Source of the DNA: Bordetella parapertussis
Lineage (GTDB): Bacteria > Pseudomonadota > Gammaproteobacteria > Burkholderiales > Burkholderiaceae_C
NCBI GenBank assembly: GCA_945870575.1
Contig: CAMBSK010000003.1
Location: 1 to 64,000 of the forward strand
Length of the DNA stretch: 64,000 bases
Direction of reading: 5' to 3'
In this document: in pieces, positions 17,904 to 26,553 of the stretch
Layout: every line of letters begins with the position of its first letter
How positions within the stretch are numbered: position 1 is the first letter of the stretch
Made by a program: the position numbers and the translations under genes
The notes under the pieces: generated by a model
Told to the model about the DNA's origin: nothing
Seen by the model: only the letters and a program-made list of their open reading frames with translations
Databases searched by the model: none

Positions 17904-17950
17904 GATTGTTGACACAAATGTATCAACAAACTGAATGCGTGTCAACAATC
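17904..17950. promoter_or_regulatory. Inverted repeat upstream of mazE, candidate operator
   Basis: GATTGTTGACAC (17904-17915) and its exact inverse GTGTCAACAATC (17939-17950) flank a 23-bp spacer. A third half-site, TCAACAA, lies at 17923-17929 and forms a smaller palindrome with TTGTTGA at 17906-17912. The array starts 11 bp upstream of the mazE ATG, where MazE or MazEF would bind to repress the operon (inference). Confidence 0.65.
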
Positions 17951-18003
17951 GTTTATACGCAGCCAATACATGGTTGATTTTGATTTAAGACTAGATTAAG
18001 CCC

Positions 18004-18201
18004 ATGGGCATGAGTGTTCGTGCCTTATCGATTGCGCTACACGTGCCCTATTCGCGTATGCGCGAAATTGTCGACGACAAACGTGCTGTGTCAGCCGATA
18101 CGGCGCTGCGGCTGGAGCGGTACTTTGGCAGCGAAGCCAGCGGCTGGCTGGCCTTGCAAGCAACGCTTGCGGGTGGCGCAAAAACTGAGTGCTTAGTTTG
18201 A
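18004..18201 (+). pseudogene. HigA-type antitoxin fragment (N-terminus missing)
   Basis: 65 codons. The sequence MSVRALSIALHVPYSRMREI, with DKRAVSADTALRLERYFG and WLALQ, is the HTH core and C-terminus of HigA/VapI antitoxins. The usual first 20-25 residues (HPGE-type segment) are absent, with in-frame stops just upstream, and no HigB toxin gene is adjacent. It may be a remnant, although a short protein could still be made from 18004. Confidence 0.65.
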
Positions 18202-18331
18202 TCAAGAAGGAAATACAGCCGTTAGGTATAGCTAACTGATTCCTGCACCACCAACCCCATAGCACGGCCATTTTTTGCAGCCAGGGCTTTGTTGTCAAAT
18301 GGTTGCTTGCTGCCTAGCGATATCAGTACGT

Positions 18332-19618
18332 TCACTTCAATTTAAATTTATTACGTAGTGCTAATCCAATGAGAAACCAAAATAGAAAAGAAATTGACTG
18401 TTGAAAAACAACAAATGACTTTAATATCTGGATATTTACACCACTACCAAATAAGGACAAAATGAATTTTTCATCAAATTTTGCCGAACTCAAAAATGGT
18501 AAAGAATTAGAAACTGAAAACCCAATGTAATTTAATGTTTTTCCCCAATCTACGCTTAAGTAATATTTTTCAAGATCTCCATCAAACGGCGCCAAAAACC
18601 ACATTCCGTTTAAGCTAGAAATCCAAAGATAAAACATTAATGCTATGACTGCTAAAAGTAAAAGACCTACCAATGGACGGCAAACACTAAAACCAAAGTC
18701 ACTTATGAATTGATATACCTTTAACCACCTACGATGTGAGGAACTGGCAATCCACATTTCCTCCATCATTTCTCTTCGAAGAAAGCGTAACTCTTGCCGT
18801 GTATTTTTATGTTCTGCAAAAGCAAGTTTTAAGACCCTGTATTCATTAATATACTGACCTTTTGTGACAATGGAATTTGGAAACTTAGCATTCTCTATCC
18901 ATGTTTTAGGATGTATCTTTGCTCCAAAAAATTCAGGAACTTTTTTGAAATCTGCATTTTCAAAATTAGCCTGTGCTTTAAATATGCGCCCATTAAATTT
19001 TGCATTTTGATAAAACGTTGCTTTCGAAAAATTACTATTGGGTAATACCTCAGAATTTAAATTTAAAGTGATCAAAAACATAAAATTATCATCTCGTTTC
19101 CCCTTGTCGCCAATTGAATTTCTTTTTAATTTCCACAATTCAAAATCAATTGAACTTAAATCTAAATCTTTCTCAAAAACTACTTCGGCAAAATTTAATT
19201 TACTTTTTGGATTAAATACAACGCCTTTGAAGTCAGCTTCTCCTTTGAATTCAGCTTGAAAAAAATTGACATCATCATAAAATACGCACTCTTCAAAAGT
19301 TACATTTCCTTCAAATATGGCTCGCTCAAAGCTAACTGCTTTAACAAAATGAACATTTACAAATGCTATGTTAGGAAAATTAAATTTAGAAAAATCAATA
19401 GGTGTTTCAATATTATTTGGCAATTGAGGGAAACTTATTTTTTTATTTTCAGGGTAGTCTAAACGCCATTGATTCCAGGCTTCAAACCCTTTTTTTAATA
19501 ATTCAGAAACGCCGTGAGGAGAGATATCTTCTGGCCTTCCACAAGTGTCATTGCTAAAAATATCGCGATATGAAGGATGAAGCAAATTTAACTCGTATTC
19601 TGTTAATTGTTTTTCCAT
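18332..19618 (-). CDS. Pentapeptide-repeat membrane protein
   Basis: 428 aa, AT-rich unlike most of the window. Residues about 70-265 contain degenerate pentapeptide repeats of the A(D/N)FxxAxF type (VSFERAIFEGNVTFEECVF, ADFKGVVF, ANFENADF), expected to form a right-handed beta-helix. The C-terminal third has transmembrane segments near 310-333 (VGLLLLAVIALMFYLWI) and 405-424. It is similar in layout to pentapeptide proteins with ion-channel-like C-termini. It follows the PD-(D/E)XK-like gene by 9 bp; the two look like one transferred unit. Confidence 0.82.
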   Translation of the reverse strand: MEKQLTEYELNLLHPSYRDIFSNDTCGRPEDISPHGVSELLKKGFEAWNQWRLDYPENKKISFPQLPNNIETPIDFSKFNFPNIAFVNVHFVKAVSFERAIFEGNVTFEECVFYDDVNFFQAEFKGEADFKGVVFNPKSKLNFAEVVFEKDLDLSSIDFELWKLKRNSIGDKGKRDDNFMFLITLNLNSEVLPNSNFSKATFYQNAKFNGRIFKAQANFENADFKKVPEFFGAKIHPKTWIENAKFPNSIVTKGQYINEYRVLKLAFAEHKNTRQELRFLRREMMEEMWIASSSHRRWLKVYQFISDFGFSVCRPLVGLLLLAVIALMFYLWISSLNGMWFLAPFDGDLEKYYLSVDWGKTLNYIGFSVSNSLPFLSSAKFDEKFILSLFGSGVNIQILKSFVVFQQSISFLFWFLIGLALRNKFKLK

Positions 19619-19627
19619 AGTATTTCT

Positions 19628-20272
19628 CTATAGTAATTTCTTATAAATTTTCTTTTTATTTTCAAACTCACTTATGCCAACTTCTTTAGCTGTGGTTGTT
19701 AGGTATTGAACAAATTCAGAGAAATTTTTTTTTTCAGCCTTTCTGGGTGATGCACTCCAACACAATAAATGAATTGATGCGCCACTTTTTTTGATTGCAT
19801 GTCTTTCAAAAACCCATGCTTGTTTTTCCCCTGCTTTTAGGGCTTTCAAATATTCCTCGTATTTATTTCCGCCGCCTCCTTCACAAACCGCCATGGCTGT
19901 GACGCTACGAAAATCCCATTCCGAATCTTTAGCTTTGGACAAGCGTATCAAGTCATAAACAGCTTTTCTCATGGCTGTCGCTTTACCTTTAGTGACTTTT
20001 AATTCGACAGCGTGAAACATGTCATTGGCTTGATTTTTCATTTTTACAAGCACATCCACCTGAAATTTAGTTTTGCTTGTCTTTCGTTGGTCTGCTGCTA
20101 TACCTGCTTCTAAATGAACTTTATGACCTTGATTCTCTTGAAGCCAATGCATCATTTCAAACTGCAACCATTTTTCAAAACCATTGCCATGGTGCTCATA
20201 GAAAAATGCTATTTTTCTTTTAATAGCTGCAGATTTAACAAATTTGCGAACTGTGTCAATCAATGTAGTCAT
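19628..20272 (-). CDS. Uncharacterised protein with PD-(D/E)XK nuclease-like motif
   Basis: 214 aa from the ATG at 20272 (MTTLIDTVRK). A restriction-like nuclease signature can be read: E39 in an amphipathic helix (WLQFEMMHWL), D73 in FQVDVLV and E90-L-K92 in HAVELKV, with spacing typical of the PD-(D/E)XK fold. AT-rich like its downstream partner. Possible roles are DNA cleavage in a defence pair or a non-catalytic nuclease fold. The fold call is inference from motif alone. Confidence 0.65.
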   Translation of the reverse strand: MTTLIDTVRKFVKSAAIKRKIAFFYEHHGNGFEKWLQFEMMHWLQENQGHKVHLEAGIAADQRKTSKTKFQVDVLVKMKNQANDMFHAVELKVTKGKATAMRKAVYDLIRLSKAKDSEWDFRSVTAMAVCEGGGGNKYEEYLKALKAGEKQAWVFERHAIKKSGASIHLLCWSASPRKAEKKNFSEFVQYLTTTAKEVGISEFENKKKIYKKLL

Positions 20273-20469
20273 GTTTTTTTCGGCTTTTGAAATGAAATAT
20301 ATTAGCCAAATATTAGGCAAAGAATCTGCATTTCTACGGAGAAAAAATAGAATCAACGGAACATTGACGGCGTTATTTTTTACAGATACAAATTGAATAA
20401 AAGGTTAGTTTTTTTCAGCTTTTAATACTTAAGGCGAGTATTTACATATAACTACTACAGCGAGACAAC

Positions 20470-21459
20470 CTACTCAAACACCATCCCCCTCGTCACCTCA
20501 CCCCACAACGCATGTTCACTCCGCATGCGCTCACCCATCTCGGCCGGTTTGGCGCGCCAGATCAAATAGCCCTGCTCTGTCCAGCGCTTGCCTAACTCGG
20601 CGTCCTGCAAGGCGCGCACGCTCGCCTCTTCGATGCGCTTTCTCATCTCAGGTGTCGTATTCACCGCGCCGAATAAGCCATACCAGTTGCTGATGTCAAA
20701 GTCGCGCACGCCCAGTTCCATCAAGCTCGGCACTTGCGGCAGCGCCGGGTTGCGCTCTTTGGAGGTGACCGCCAGCGCCCGCACCTTGCCCGCGTCTATG
20801 AACGGTTTGGCGCCGCCCACGATGTCAAACATCATTTGAATCTGCCCGCCCATCACATCGTTCATGGCCATGGCGTTGCCCTTGTACGGTATGTGAGTCA
20901 TGTTGACGCCAGCGCGCCGCGCAAACAGTTCGCCGCTCAAATGGTTGGACGCGCCCATGCCTGCCGAGCCATACATCAGCTTGTGCGGGTTGGCTTTGGC
21001 GTAGGCTGTCAAATCGGCCACGCTTTTGATCGGCAGGCTGGCGTTGACCACCAGCACATTCGTGTAACTCAGTATGGGTGCCAGCGGCACCAGGTCTTTG
21101 AAGCTGTCGTAGTTCAGCGGCTTAATCACATGCGGGCTGATGGTCATGGTCGGGCTAGCCCCGAAAAACACTTCCAGGCTGTTGGGTTTGGCCTTGGCCA
21201 CCGAGTTGGCCGCGATGGTACCGGCCGCCCCGGGCCGGTTCTCCACCCTCACCGTCATGCCGAGTTCGCGGGCCAACACCTGGCCGTACAAACGCGCCGC
21301 TGCGTCCACTGGCCCGCCAGCCGTATAGCCGACGATCAGCTTCAAGGTCTGGTTGTTTTGTGCTTGTGCTGTGCCAGTGTTCAATGCCCATGCCCCGGCC
21401 AGCAGTCCCGTCAATAGACGGCGGCGTGAAGCTGAGGTGCTGTTCGTGATGGTCTGCAT
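20470..21459 (-). CDS. Bug/TctC-type tripartite tricarboxylate receptor
   Basis: 329 aa from the ATG at 21459. A twin-arginine-like signal (SASRRRLLTGLLAGAW, cleavage near AQAQ) precedes a Bug fold: LIVGYTAGGPVDAAARL, VENRPGAAGTIAAN, and YGSAGMGASNHLSGELF. These periplasmic proteins bind carboxylates or amides for TTT transporters or as sensors; Burkholderiales carry many orphans. No TctA/TctB membrane gene is nearby. It is the last gene of a minus-strand group with a malonate-type enzyme set. Confidence 0.9.
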   Translation of the reverse strand: MQTITNSTSASRRRLLTGLLAGAWALNTGTAQAQNNQTLKLIVGYTAGGPVDAAARLYGQVLARELGMTVRVENRPGAAGTIAANSVAKAKPNSLEVFFGASPTMTISPHVIKPLNYDSFKDLVPLAPILSYTNVLVVNASLPIKSVADLTAYAKANPHKLMYGSAGMGASNHLSGELFARRAGVNMTHIPYKGNAMAMNDVMGGQIQMMFDIVGGAKPFIDAGKVRALAVTSKERNPALPQVPSLMELGVRDFDISNWYGLFGAVNTTPEMRKRIEEASVRALQDAELGKRWTEQGYLIWRAKPAEMGERMRSEHALWGEVTRGMVFE

Positions 21460-21720
21460 GGTCAGGCGTCCGTTTGCTTGAAAGGGGGCAAAAGCTTGAA
21501 CTGGGTGCGCGCAGAGAAATTGCCGGAGCAGGACTGTTTTAAAAATACCAAATGCGTGCGCACCAGTCAAGAAGTGTGACCTGTCGCAATATTCGGGATT
21601 AATCTAGCCATGGTGGTTGCGATTGTCGCTTTTTTCGATTGCAAATAAAGATTTTGTCGCTTTATTCCTCTTTTGAAACAAAACCAGGCGATCCAAGATT
21701 AGGTCTTTTACAGGCCGGAT

Positions 21721-22698
21721 TCAACCCTGCCTGCTCAAACCCAGTTTCTCTATCAAGGCTTTTTCTTTTTGAAACTGCTCGCGCGCAAACCGGGCGTAGT
21801 CCTCGGTGCTCATGTAAATCACCGACTGATCGTATTTGTCGAAAGTAGCCAGCACCTGCGGGTCTTCCAGCGTTTTTTTGAAGGTGTCGTGCAGTTTGCG
21901 CACCACCGCCGCTTCCATGCCTTTGGGCCCGGCAATGCCGAACGGTGAATCGGAAATGGTGTCATAGCCCAACTCGTGCAGTGTGGGCACTTTCGGCCAG
22001 CGCTTGGAGCGTTTGTTGCCGTAAGTCGCCAGCAACCTGCAAGTGCCTGCGTCCACATGAGACGCCCAACTGCTTGAATCGCTCATGGCCATGACATGGC
22101 CGCCCAGCACACCGGCTAGGCCGTCTGCGCCGCCTTTAAACGGAATATGCAACAGCTGTATGCCCGCCTTGTTTGCAAACTCTTCAACCGCCAGGTGCGG
22201 CGTGGTGCCGTGGCCGGCGGAGCCGTAAGTGAATTGGCCGGGGTTGGTTTTGGCGTAAGCGATCAGGTCTTTGATGGACTTGATGGGTGAGTCCGCGCGT
22301 ACCACGATGCCGAAGGTATAGCCGGTCAAGCCGATGATGTAGGTGAAATCGGTCAAGGGGTTGAATTGCATTTTTTGCATATGCGGCATGCGAAAAACGG
22401 CTATGACCATTTGGGACAAGGTATAGCCATCGGGCTTGGCCTTGACCAGTTCATTCGGGCCCAGCATGCCGCTGGCGCCGGGTTTGTTTTCTATCAGCAC
22501 AGAGCTGCCCAAAATACGCGCTGCGCTCTCGGCCAATGCGCGCATGACGCCGTCGGTAGACCCGCCTGCAGGCCAGGGGCAAATCAATTTGACGGGGCGA
22601 GACGGGTAGGTGTTTTGCGCCGCAACGGGTAGCGTTACAGAGACTGCACCGGCCAGACCGGTATGTAAAACATCACGTCGATTAAATCCGGTTTTCAT
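21721..22698 (-). CDS. Bug/TctC-type tripartite tricarboxylate receptor
   Basis: 325 aa, second Bug receptor of the group. Signal peptide with RRDVLHTGLAGAVSVTLPVAAQ, then LICPWPAGGSTDGVMRAL, IENKPGASGMLG and YGSAGHGTTPHLAVEEF. The stop overlaps no gene, but the start overlaps the acyl-CoA synthetase stop by 4 bp, so it is co-translated with that enzyme and probably binds the same or a related acid. It is clearly diverged from the first receptor. Confidence 0.9.
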   Translation of the reverse strand: MKTGFNRRDVLHTGLAGAVSVTLPVAAQNTYPSRPVKLICPWPAGGSTDGVMRALAESAARILGSSVLIENKPGASGMLGPNELVKAKPDGYTLSQMVIAVFRMPHMQKMQFNPLTDFTYIIGLTGYTFGIVVRADSPIKSIKDLIAYAKTNPGQFTYGSAGHGTTPHLAVEEFANKAGIQLLHIPFKGGADGLAGVLGGHVMAMSDSSSWASHVDAGTCRLLATYGNKRSKRWPKVPTLHELGYDTISDSPFGIAGPKGMEAAVVRKLHDTFKKTLEDPQVLATFDKYDQSVIYMSTEDYARFAREQFQKEKALIEKLGLSRQG

Positions 22699-24227
22699 AG
22701 CAAGCCCCTTTCATTTGCAGCGACCCATTCCCTTAGCTTACCCTTCAACACCTTACCCATGGTGTTGCGTGGCAATTCTGCCAGCACAATCACTTGCTTG
22801 GGCAGTTTGTAGTTCGCCAGCTCCTCGCGGGTCCAGGCGATGACCTCAGCAGTTGTCGGCGCGTTGTTCATGTCGTGCGGCACCAGCACCGCCACCACGG
22901 CTTCGCCGAAATCCGGGTGCGGCACGCCGACCACGGCTGACTCTTGCACTTGCGCCATTTGGTTGATGACGTTCTCCACCTCGACAGGGTACACGTTGTA
23001 GCCGCCGCTGATGATCAGGTCTTTGGCGCGACCGGTGATGCTCAGGTAGGCGCTTTCGTCTATGCAGCCCAAGTCGCCGGTGCGGAAATAACCGTCTGGC
23101 GTGAACTCTTGCTGCGTCTGCTGCGGCAGTTGCCAGTAACCGCTGAACAAGCCCGGGCCGCGCACCTGAATCATGCCTATCTCACCCGTCGGCAGCGGCT
23201 GATCCTGTTTGTCTGTGACACGCATGTCCAGCCCCGGCAGCGCCAGTCCCACACTGCCCGGTCTGCGCTCGCCGTTCACGGGGTTGGAGCTGATGATCAT
23301 GGCCTCGGTGGCCCCGTAGCGCTCCACGATGCCATGCCCGGTGCGCGCCTTGAACGCGCGGTGCACCTCGGCTGACAAAGGTGCCGACCCGGCGGTGAAC
23401 AAGCGCATGTGTGCGCAAAGCTCAGAGGTCAGCCGCGCATCCGCCAGCAGCCTGTGTATGTAGGTGGGCACGCCCATGAACACGCTGGCCTGAGGTAGCG
23501 CAGCCAGCACCGCGTCTACGCTGAAACCAGGTTGAAACAACATGCCGGCACCGGCGGCCAGCGCCACATTGCAAGACACAAACAAACCGTGGCCGTGAAA
23601 AATCGGCAGCGCGTGCAACAACACATCAGCCTGGCTGAACTGCCACAAGCCGCCCAGCGTCAGCGCGCAATACGACATGGCGCGGTGGCTGAGCATGGCG
23701 CCCTTGGGCCGCCCCGTGGTGCCCGAGGTGTACATCAAGCACGCCATGTCTTCGCCGTCCACGGCGCAGGTGTCAAACCGGGGAACGCACGCCCTGGCCA
23801 GGTCGTACAAACTGCCTGCGCCGTTGGCGTCCAAGTCCATCCATTTGACGGCTGACGGCAGCTGGAGTTGGGCTTGCAACTGCTGTTTGTGGCTGGGTCT
23901 GCAAACAAACAAAGCAGGCTTGGCGTCGCCCAGCAAAAAGCCAAGTTCATCCGGTTGGTAAGCGGTGTTCAGCGGTAAATACACCAGCCCGGCGCGCACG
24001 CAAGCCAAGTAAACGCACAGTGCTTGCACGGATTTCTCCACTTGCACCGCCACCTTGTCGCCGCGCACACAGCCCAGCGCCAGCAGCGCGTTCGCATAGC
24101 GGCCCGACATGGCGTGCAACCAATCACGGCTCAGCACTTCGCTGCTGCCTGTGTACACACACGGCGCGTCGGGCGCAGCCAGCGCGTGGCGTTCTATGTG
24201 CTGGTAAAAGTTGCCCGGGTAATTCAT
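22695..24227 (-). CDS. matB: MatB-like (malonyl-CoA) acyl-CoA synthetase
   Basis: 510 aa class I AMP-forming ligase. Motifs: MYTSGTTGRPKG P-loop, ERYGATEA, YFRTGDLG and the catalytic-lysine end MGKVLKGKLR. The stretches HGHGLFVSCNVALAAGAGM, HMRLFTAGSAPL and GSVGLALPGLDMRV resemble malonyl-CoA synthetases (MatB). The neighbouring malonate-decarboxylase-like gene supports a dicarboxylate substrate. Substrate remains an inference; methylmalonate or another acid is possible. Confidence 0.85.
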   Translation of the reverse strand: MNYPGNFYQHIERHALAAPDAPCVYTGSSEVLSRDWLHAMSGRYANALLALGCVRGDKVAVQVEKSVQALCVYLACVRAGLVYLPLNTAYQPDELGFLLGDAKPALFVCRPSHKQQLQAQLQLPSAVKWMDLDANGAGSLYDLARACVPRFDTCAVDGEDMACLMYTSGTTGRPKGAMLSHRAMSYCALTLGGLWQFSQADVLLHALPIFHGHGLFVSCNVALAAGAGMLFQPGFSVDAVLAALPQASVFMGVPTYIHRLLADARLTSELCAHMRLFTAGSAPLSAEVHRAFKARTGHGIVERYGATEAMIISSNPVNGERRPGSVGLALPGLDMRVTDKQDQPLPTGEIGMIQVRGPGLFSGYWQLPQQTQQEFTPDGYFRTGDLGCIDESAYLSITGRAKDLIISGGYNVYPVEVENVINQMAQVQESAVVGVPHPDFGEAVVAVLVPHDMNNAPTTAEVIAWTREELANYKLPKQVIVLAELPRNTMGKVLKGKLREWVAANERGLL

Positions 24228-24237
24228 GTGAAAGACA

Positions 24238-25548
24238 TCAGCCTTGAAACGCGTGGTCTATGGCGCCGGTGGCAAGAGCTGTGGCCAGCGTGCCCGCGTT
24301 CTCGTCTTCGGCTTTGTTCAAGGCTTGCATCGCCGCTTTGGGCAACACGTACAAACACGCTTGCGGGCCCATGGACACACTGCTAGCACCCGCAGCCAAC
24401 GCCGCTTGAATACCGCCGCCACCACTGCCGCTGACCACCACATCCACATGCTGACCTTGGCTGTGCAACCAGCGTATGGCCAGGCTCAGCAAAGCCAGCA
24501 CTTCAGAAAACACCAACTGTTCATCTTCGGGCGTGGCGGCGTGACCGGGCGCATCCACCAGCAACACGCTGCGCGTGTACGACAAGGCTTGCAGGCGCAA
24601 CAGCTCGCGGGTCAATGCCAGCGCGCTACGCGCGGTGCAGCCTGTCGGCGTCATCAATGCCAGCACGCGGGTGTGCGCGTCATACGTCGTTTGCGCAATC
24701 AACACGCCTTCGCATGCCAGCACGCCGCTGTGTGCGGGCAACACGCGTTCAAGCAGATCCTGCGCATGCGCGGGCAACATGGACGAAGGCAATGCCAAGG
24801 CTTGCGGTTCAGACAGCGGTTGCGGCAGGCGCGCGCACAACTGCGCCAGTTGATGCTCTAACCAAACAGCGTCTACAGGCGCAGGCGCTGGGTCTGCCAG
24901 CCACGCATCCAAGGCCGACAAATAGGAAGGCAGGCTGGCGTCTACCAGCACCACGTCTGCTGAACGCGCCGCGCGCGCCGCACCGCCCAGTAAATCGCTG
25001 ACTGCGGTTTTGTCAGACGCATTGAAACGCTCTGCCCCGACACTTTGCTCTATCAACTTTGGCCCGCTCATGGACAACAGCGTGCCGGCGTTCATCACAC
25101 GGCGCTCGCACACCGAGGTGAGGATGCTGGCGCCGCCGAAAGCGCTCTTGAACACCATGGCCAGCAAGCGCAAGCCGTTTAAGCGCGCGTCCTGTACATC
25201 GCGCAACACGCGGCGCAAGGAAGCGATACCAGCGGTGCCGTCTGTCACACGTATACCGCTGCTCTCTATCAGCCACACCATGTGCAAACCGTGTTCGCGT
25301 GCGTGGCGCACAGCGGTTTGTAATTGATCGGCTTCGGCCATGCCTATAGAACCTTGTTGCAGCGCATAGTCAAAACACAGCAGCAACAAACGCTTATCGC
25401 CCGCCGAGGTCAGCGTGGCCTGCAAATTCCCCGAACCCAGCGCCAGCGGCGTGGACGCTGCGCGTGCACACACGGCGTCGCGCAACTGCGGTGCTGTGCA
25501 TATTGAACTGAGTGGTGTAAGTGCTGCGCTATCCGGTGTCGGGCTCAT
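24238..25548 (-). CDS. Fused biotin-independent malonate decarboxylase beta/gamma-like carboxyltransferase
   Basis: 436 aa with two crotonase-type carboxyltransferase halves. The first half has WLIESSGIRVTDGTAGIASL and FKSAFGGASIL (oxyanion-type loops, as in MdcD); the second half (from about 270) contains LVDAPGHAATPEDEQL and a glycine-rich SGSGGGGIQAAL segment like MdcE/AccA-type halves. Shorter than the sum of separate MdcD and MdcE. It starts inside the hydrolase stop (ATGA) and is followed by the MatB-like gene. Likely role: decarboxylation or carboxyl transfer on malonyl or similar thioesters; MdcA/MdcC partners are not in the window. Confidence 0.7.
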   Translation of the reverse strand: MSPTPDSAALTPLSSICTAPQLRDAVCARAASTPLALGSGNLQATLTSAGDKRLLLLCFDYALQQGSIGMAEADQLQTAVRHAREHGLHMVWLIESSGIRVTDGTAGIASLRRVLRDVQDARLNGLRLLAMVFKSAFGGASILTSVCERRVMNAGTLLSMSGPKLIEQSVGAERFNASDKTAVSDLLGGAARAARSADVVLVDASLPSYLSALDAWLADPAPAPVDAVWLEHQLAQLCARLPQPLSEPQALALPSSMLPAHAQDLLERVLPAHSGVLACEGVLIAQTTYDAHTRVLALMTPTGCTARSALALTRELLRLQALSYTRSVLLVDAPGHAATPEDEQLVFSEVLALLSLAIRWLHSQGQHVDVVVSGSGGGGIQAALAAGASSVSMGPQACLYVLPKAAMQALNKAEDENAGTLATALATGAIDHAFQG

Positions 25549-26387
25549 GCGGTCTGACGCGGGTCGCGACCATCCACACCGGTGATGAAATTGAACACAG
25601 CGCGGTTGAACGCATCGGGTTCTTCCAGATTCACCGGGTGCGAGGTACGCGGCACCACCAGCAACTGTGCATCGGGGATATGCCGCTTCATGAACACCGA
25701 AGGTTCAAGGCATGGCTCGTCGTCGTCACCGGTGATGACCAGCGTCGGCACATGCAGCTTTTGCATTTGCTCTTTCAACTGGTAAATGGTGGGCCGGCGT
25801 TGCTGGCAACCGCGTAAAGTCATGGCCGAGCCATAGGCCGAATGCCCGGCGAACTGCTGGTTGAACTCTTCAAAACCGCGCAAGTCTTTTTCGCGGTAAC
25901 GGCGGCGGTTCGGGCTTTGCGCGTAGTCTGCAATCGCGTCCGGCATGCCCAGGTTCAGCAAGCGTTGCGCCAGTTCTTCAAACTCTTTCATGGACTGCTC
26001 ACGCATGTGCGGGTCCGAGCCGTGACCGGCACCGGCCACCACCAGCGACAGCGCCATGTCGGGTTGGACGATGCCGAAATTCAGCGTGGCATACGCGCCC
26101 ATGGACAAGCCGACGATGTGCGCCTTGGCAACGCCGAAATGCTGCATCACCGCCGCAATGTCTTGCACCGCGTGGCTTTGGCTGTAAAGCTGCGGGTCTT
26201 GCGGCACGTCCGACGGCGGATAGCCGCGTGCGTTAAAAGTAATGCAGCGGTATCGCCTGGCGAAATAACGCACCTGGTTTTCCCAGTTGCGGTAGTCGCC
26301 CGCAAATTCGTGCACAAACACAATAGGCGTGCCGCTGCCGGTGGATTCGGCGTAAAGGCGGGTTCCGTTGGAGTCAGCTAATGGCAT
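25545..26387 (-). CDS. Alpha/beta hydrolase
   Basis: 280 aa from the ATG at 26387 (MPLADSNGTRLY). Nucleophile elbow GLSMGAY, acid in TGDDDEP and His in RTSHPVN give a complete catalytic triad. Overall it resembles 3-oxoadipate enol-lactonase-like and similar esterases. First gene of the minus-strand group, it overlaps the carboxyltransferase by 4 bp. It probably hydrolyses an ester, lactone or thioester upstream of the malonate-type enzymes (inference). Confidence 0.88.
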   Translation of the reverse strand: MPLADSNGTRLYAESTGSGTPIVFVHEFAGDYRNWENQVRYFARRYRCITFNARGYPPSDVPQDPQLYSQSHAVQDIAAVMQHFGVAKAHIVGLSMGAYATLNFGIVQPDMALSLVVAGAGHGSDPHMREQSMKEFEELAQRLLNLGMPDAIADYAQSPNRRRYREKDLRGFEEFNQQFAGHSAYGSAMTLRGCQQRRPTIYQLKEQMQKLHVPTLVITGDDDEPCLEPSVFMKRHIPDAQLLVVPRTSHPVNLEEPDAFNRAVFNFITGVDGRDPRQTA

Positions 26388-26553
26388 GTTTATCTCTGTC
26401 AGATGGAGGTTGTTTATCGATAGCAAGCGATGTCGGGGTTTGTAACCAGCATCAGGGTTGATCCTAGCGATATTTACCCGTAATGCCTTGGTGACGGGCC
26501 GACAATGCCTGATTACCGCCTAAGCGGCAACCAGTAGAGAAAAAGGAAGCGCA

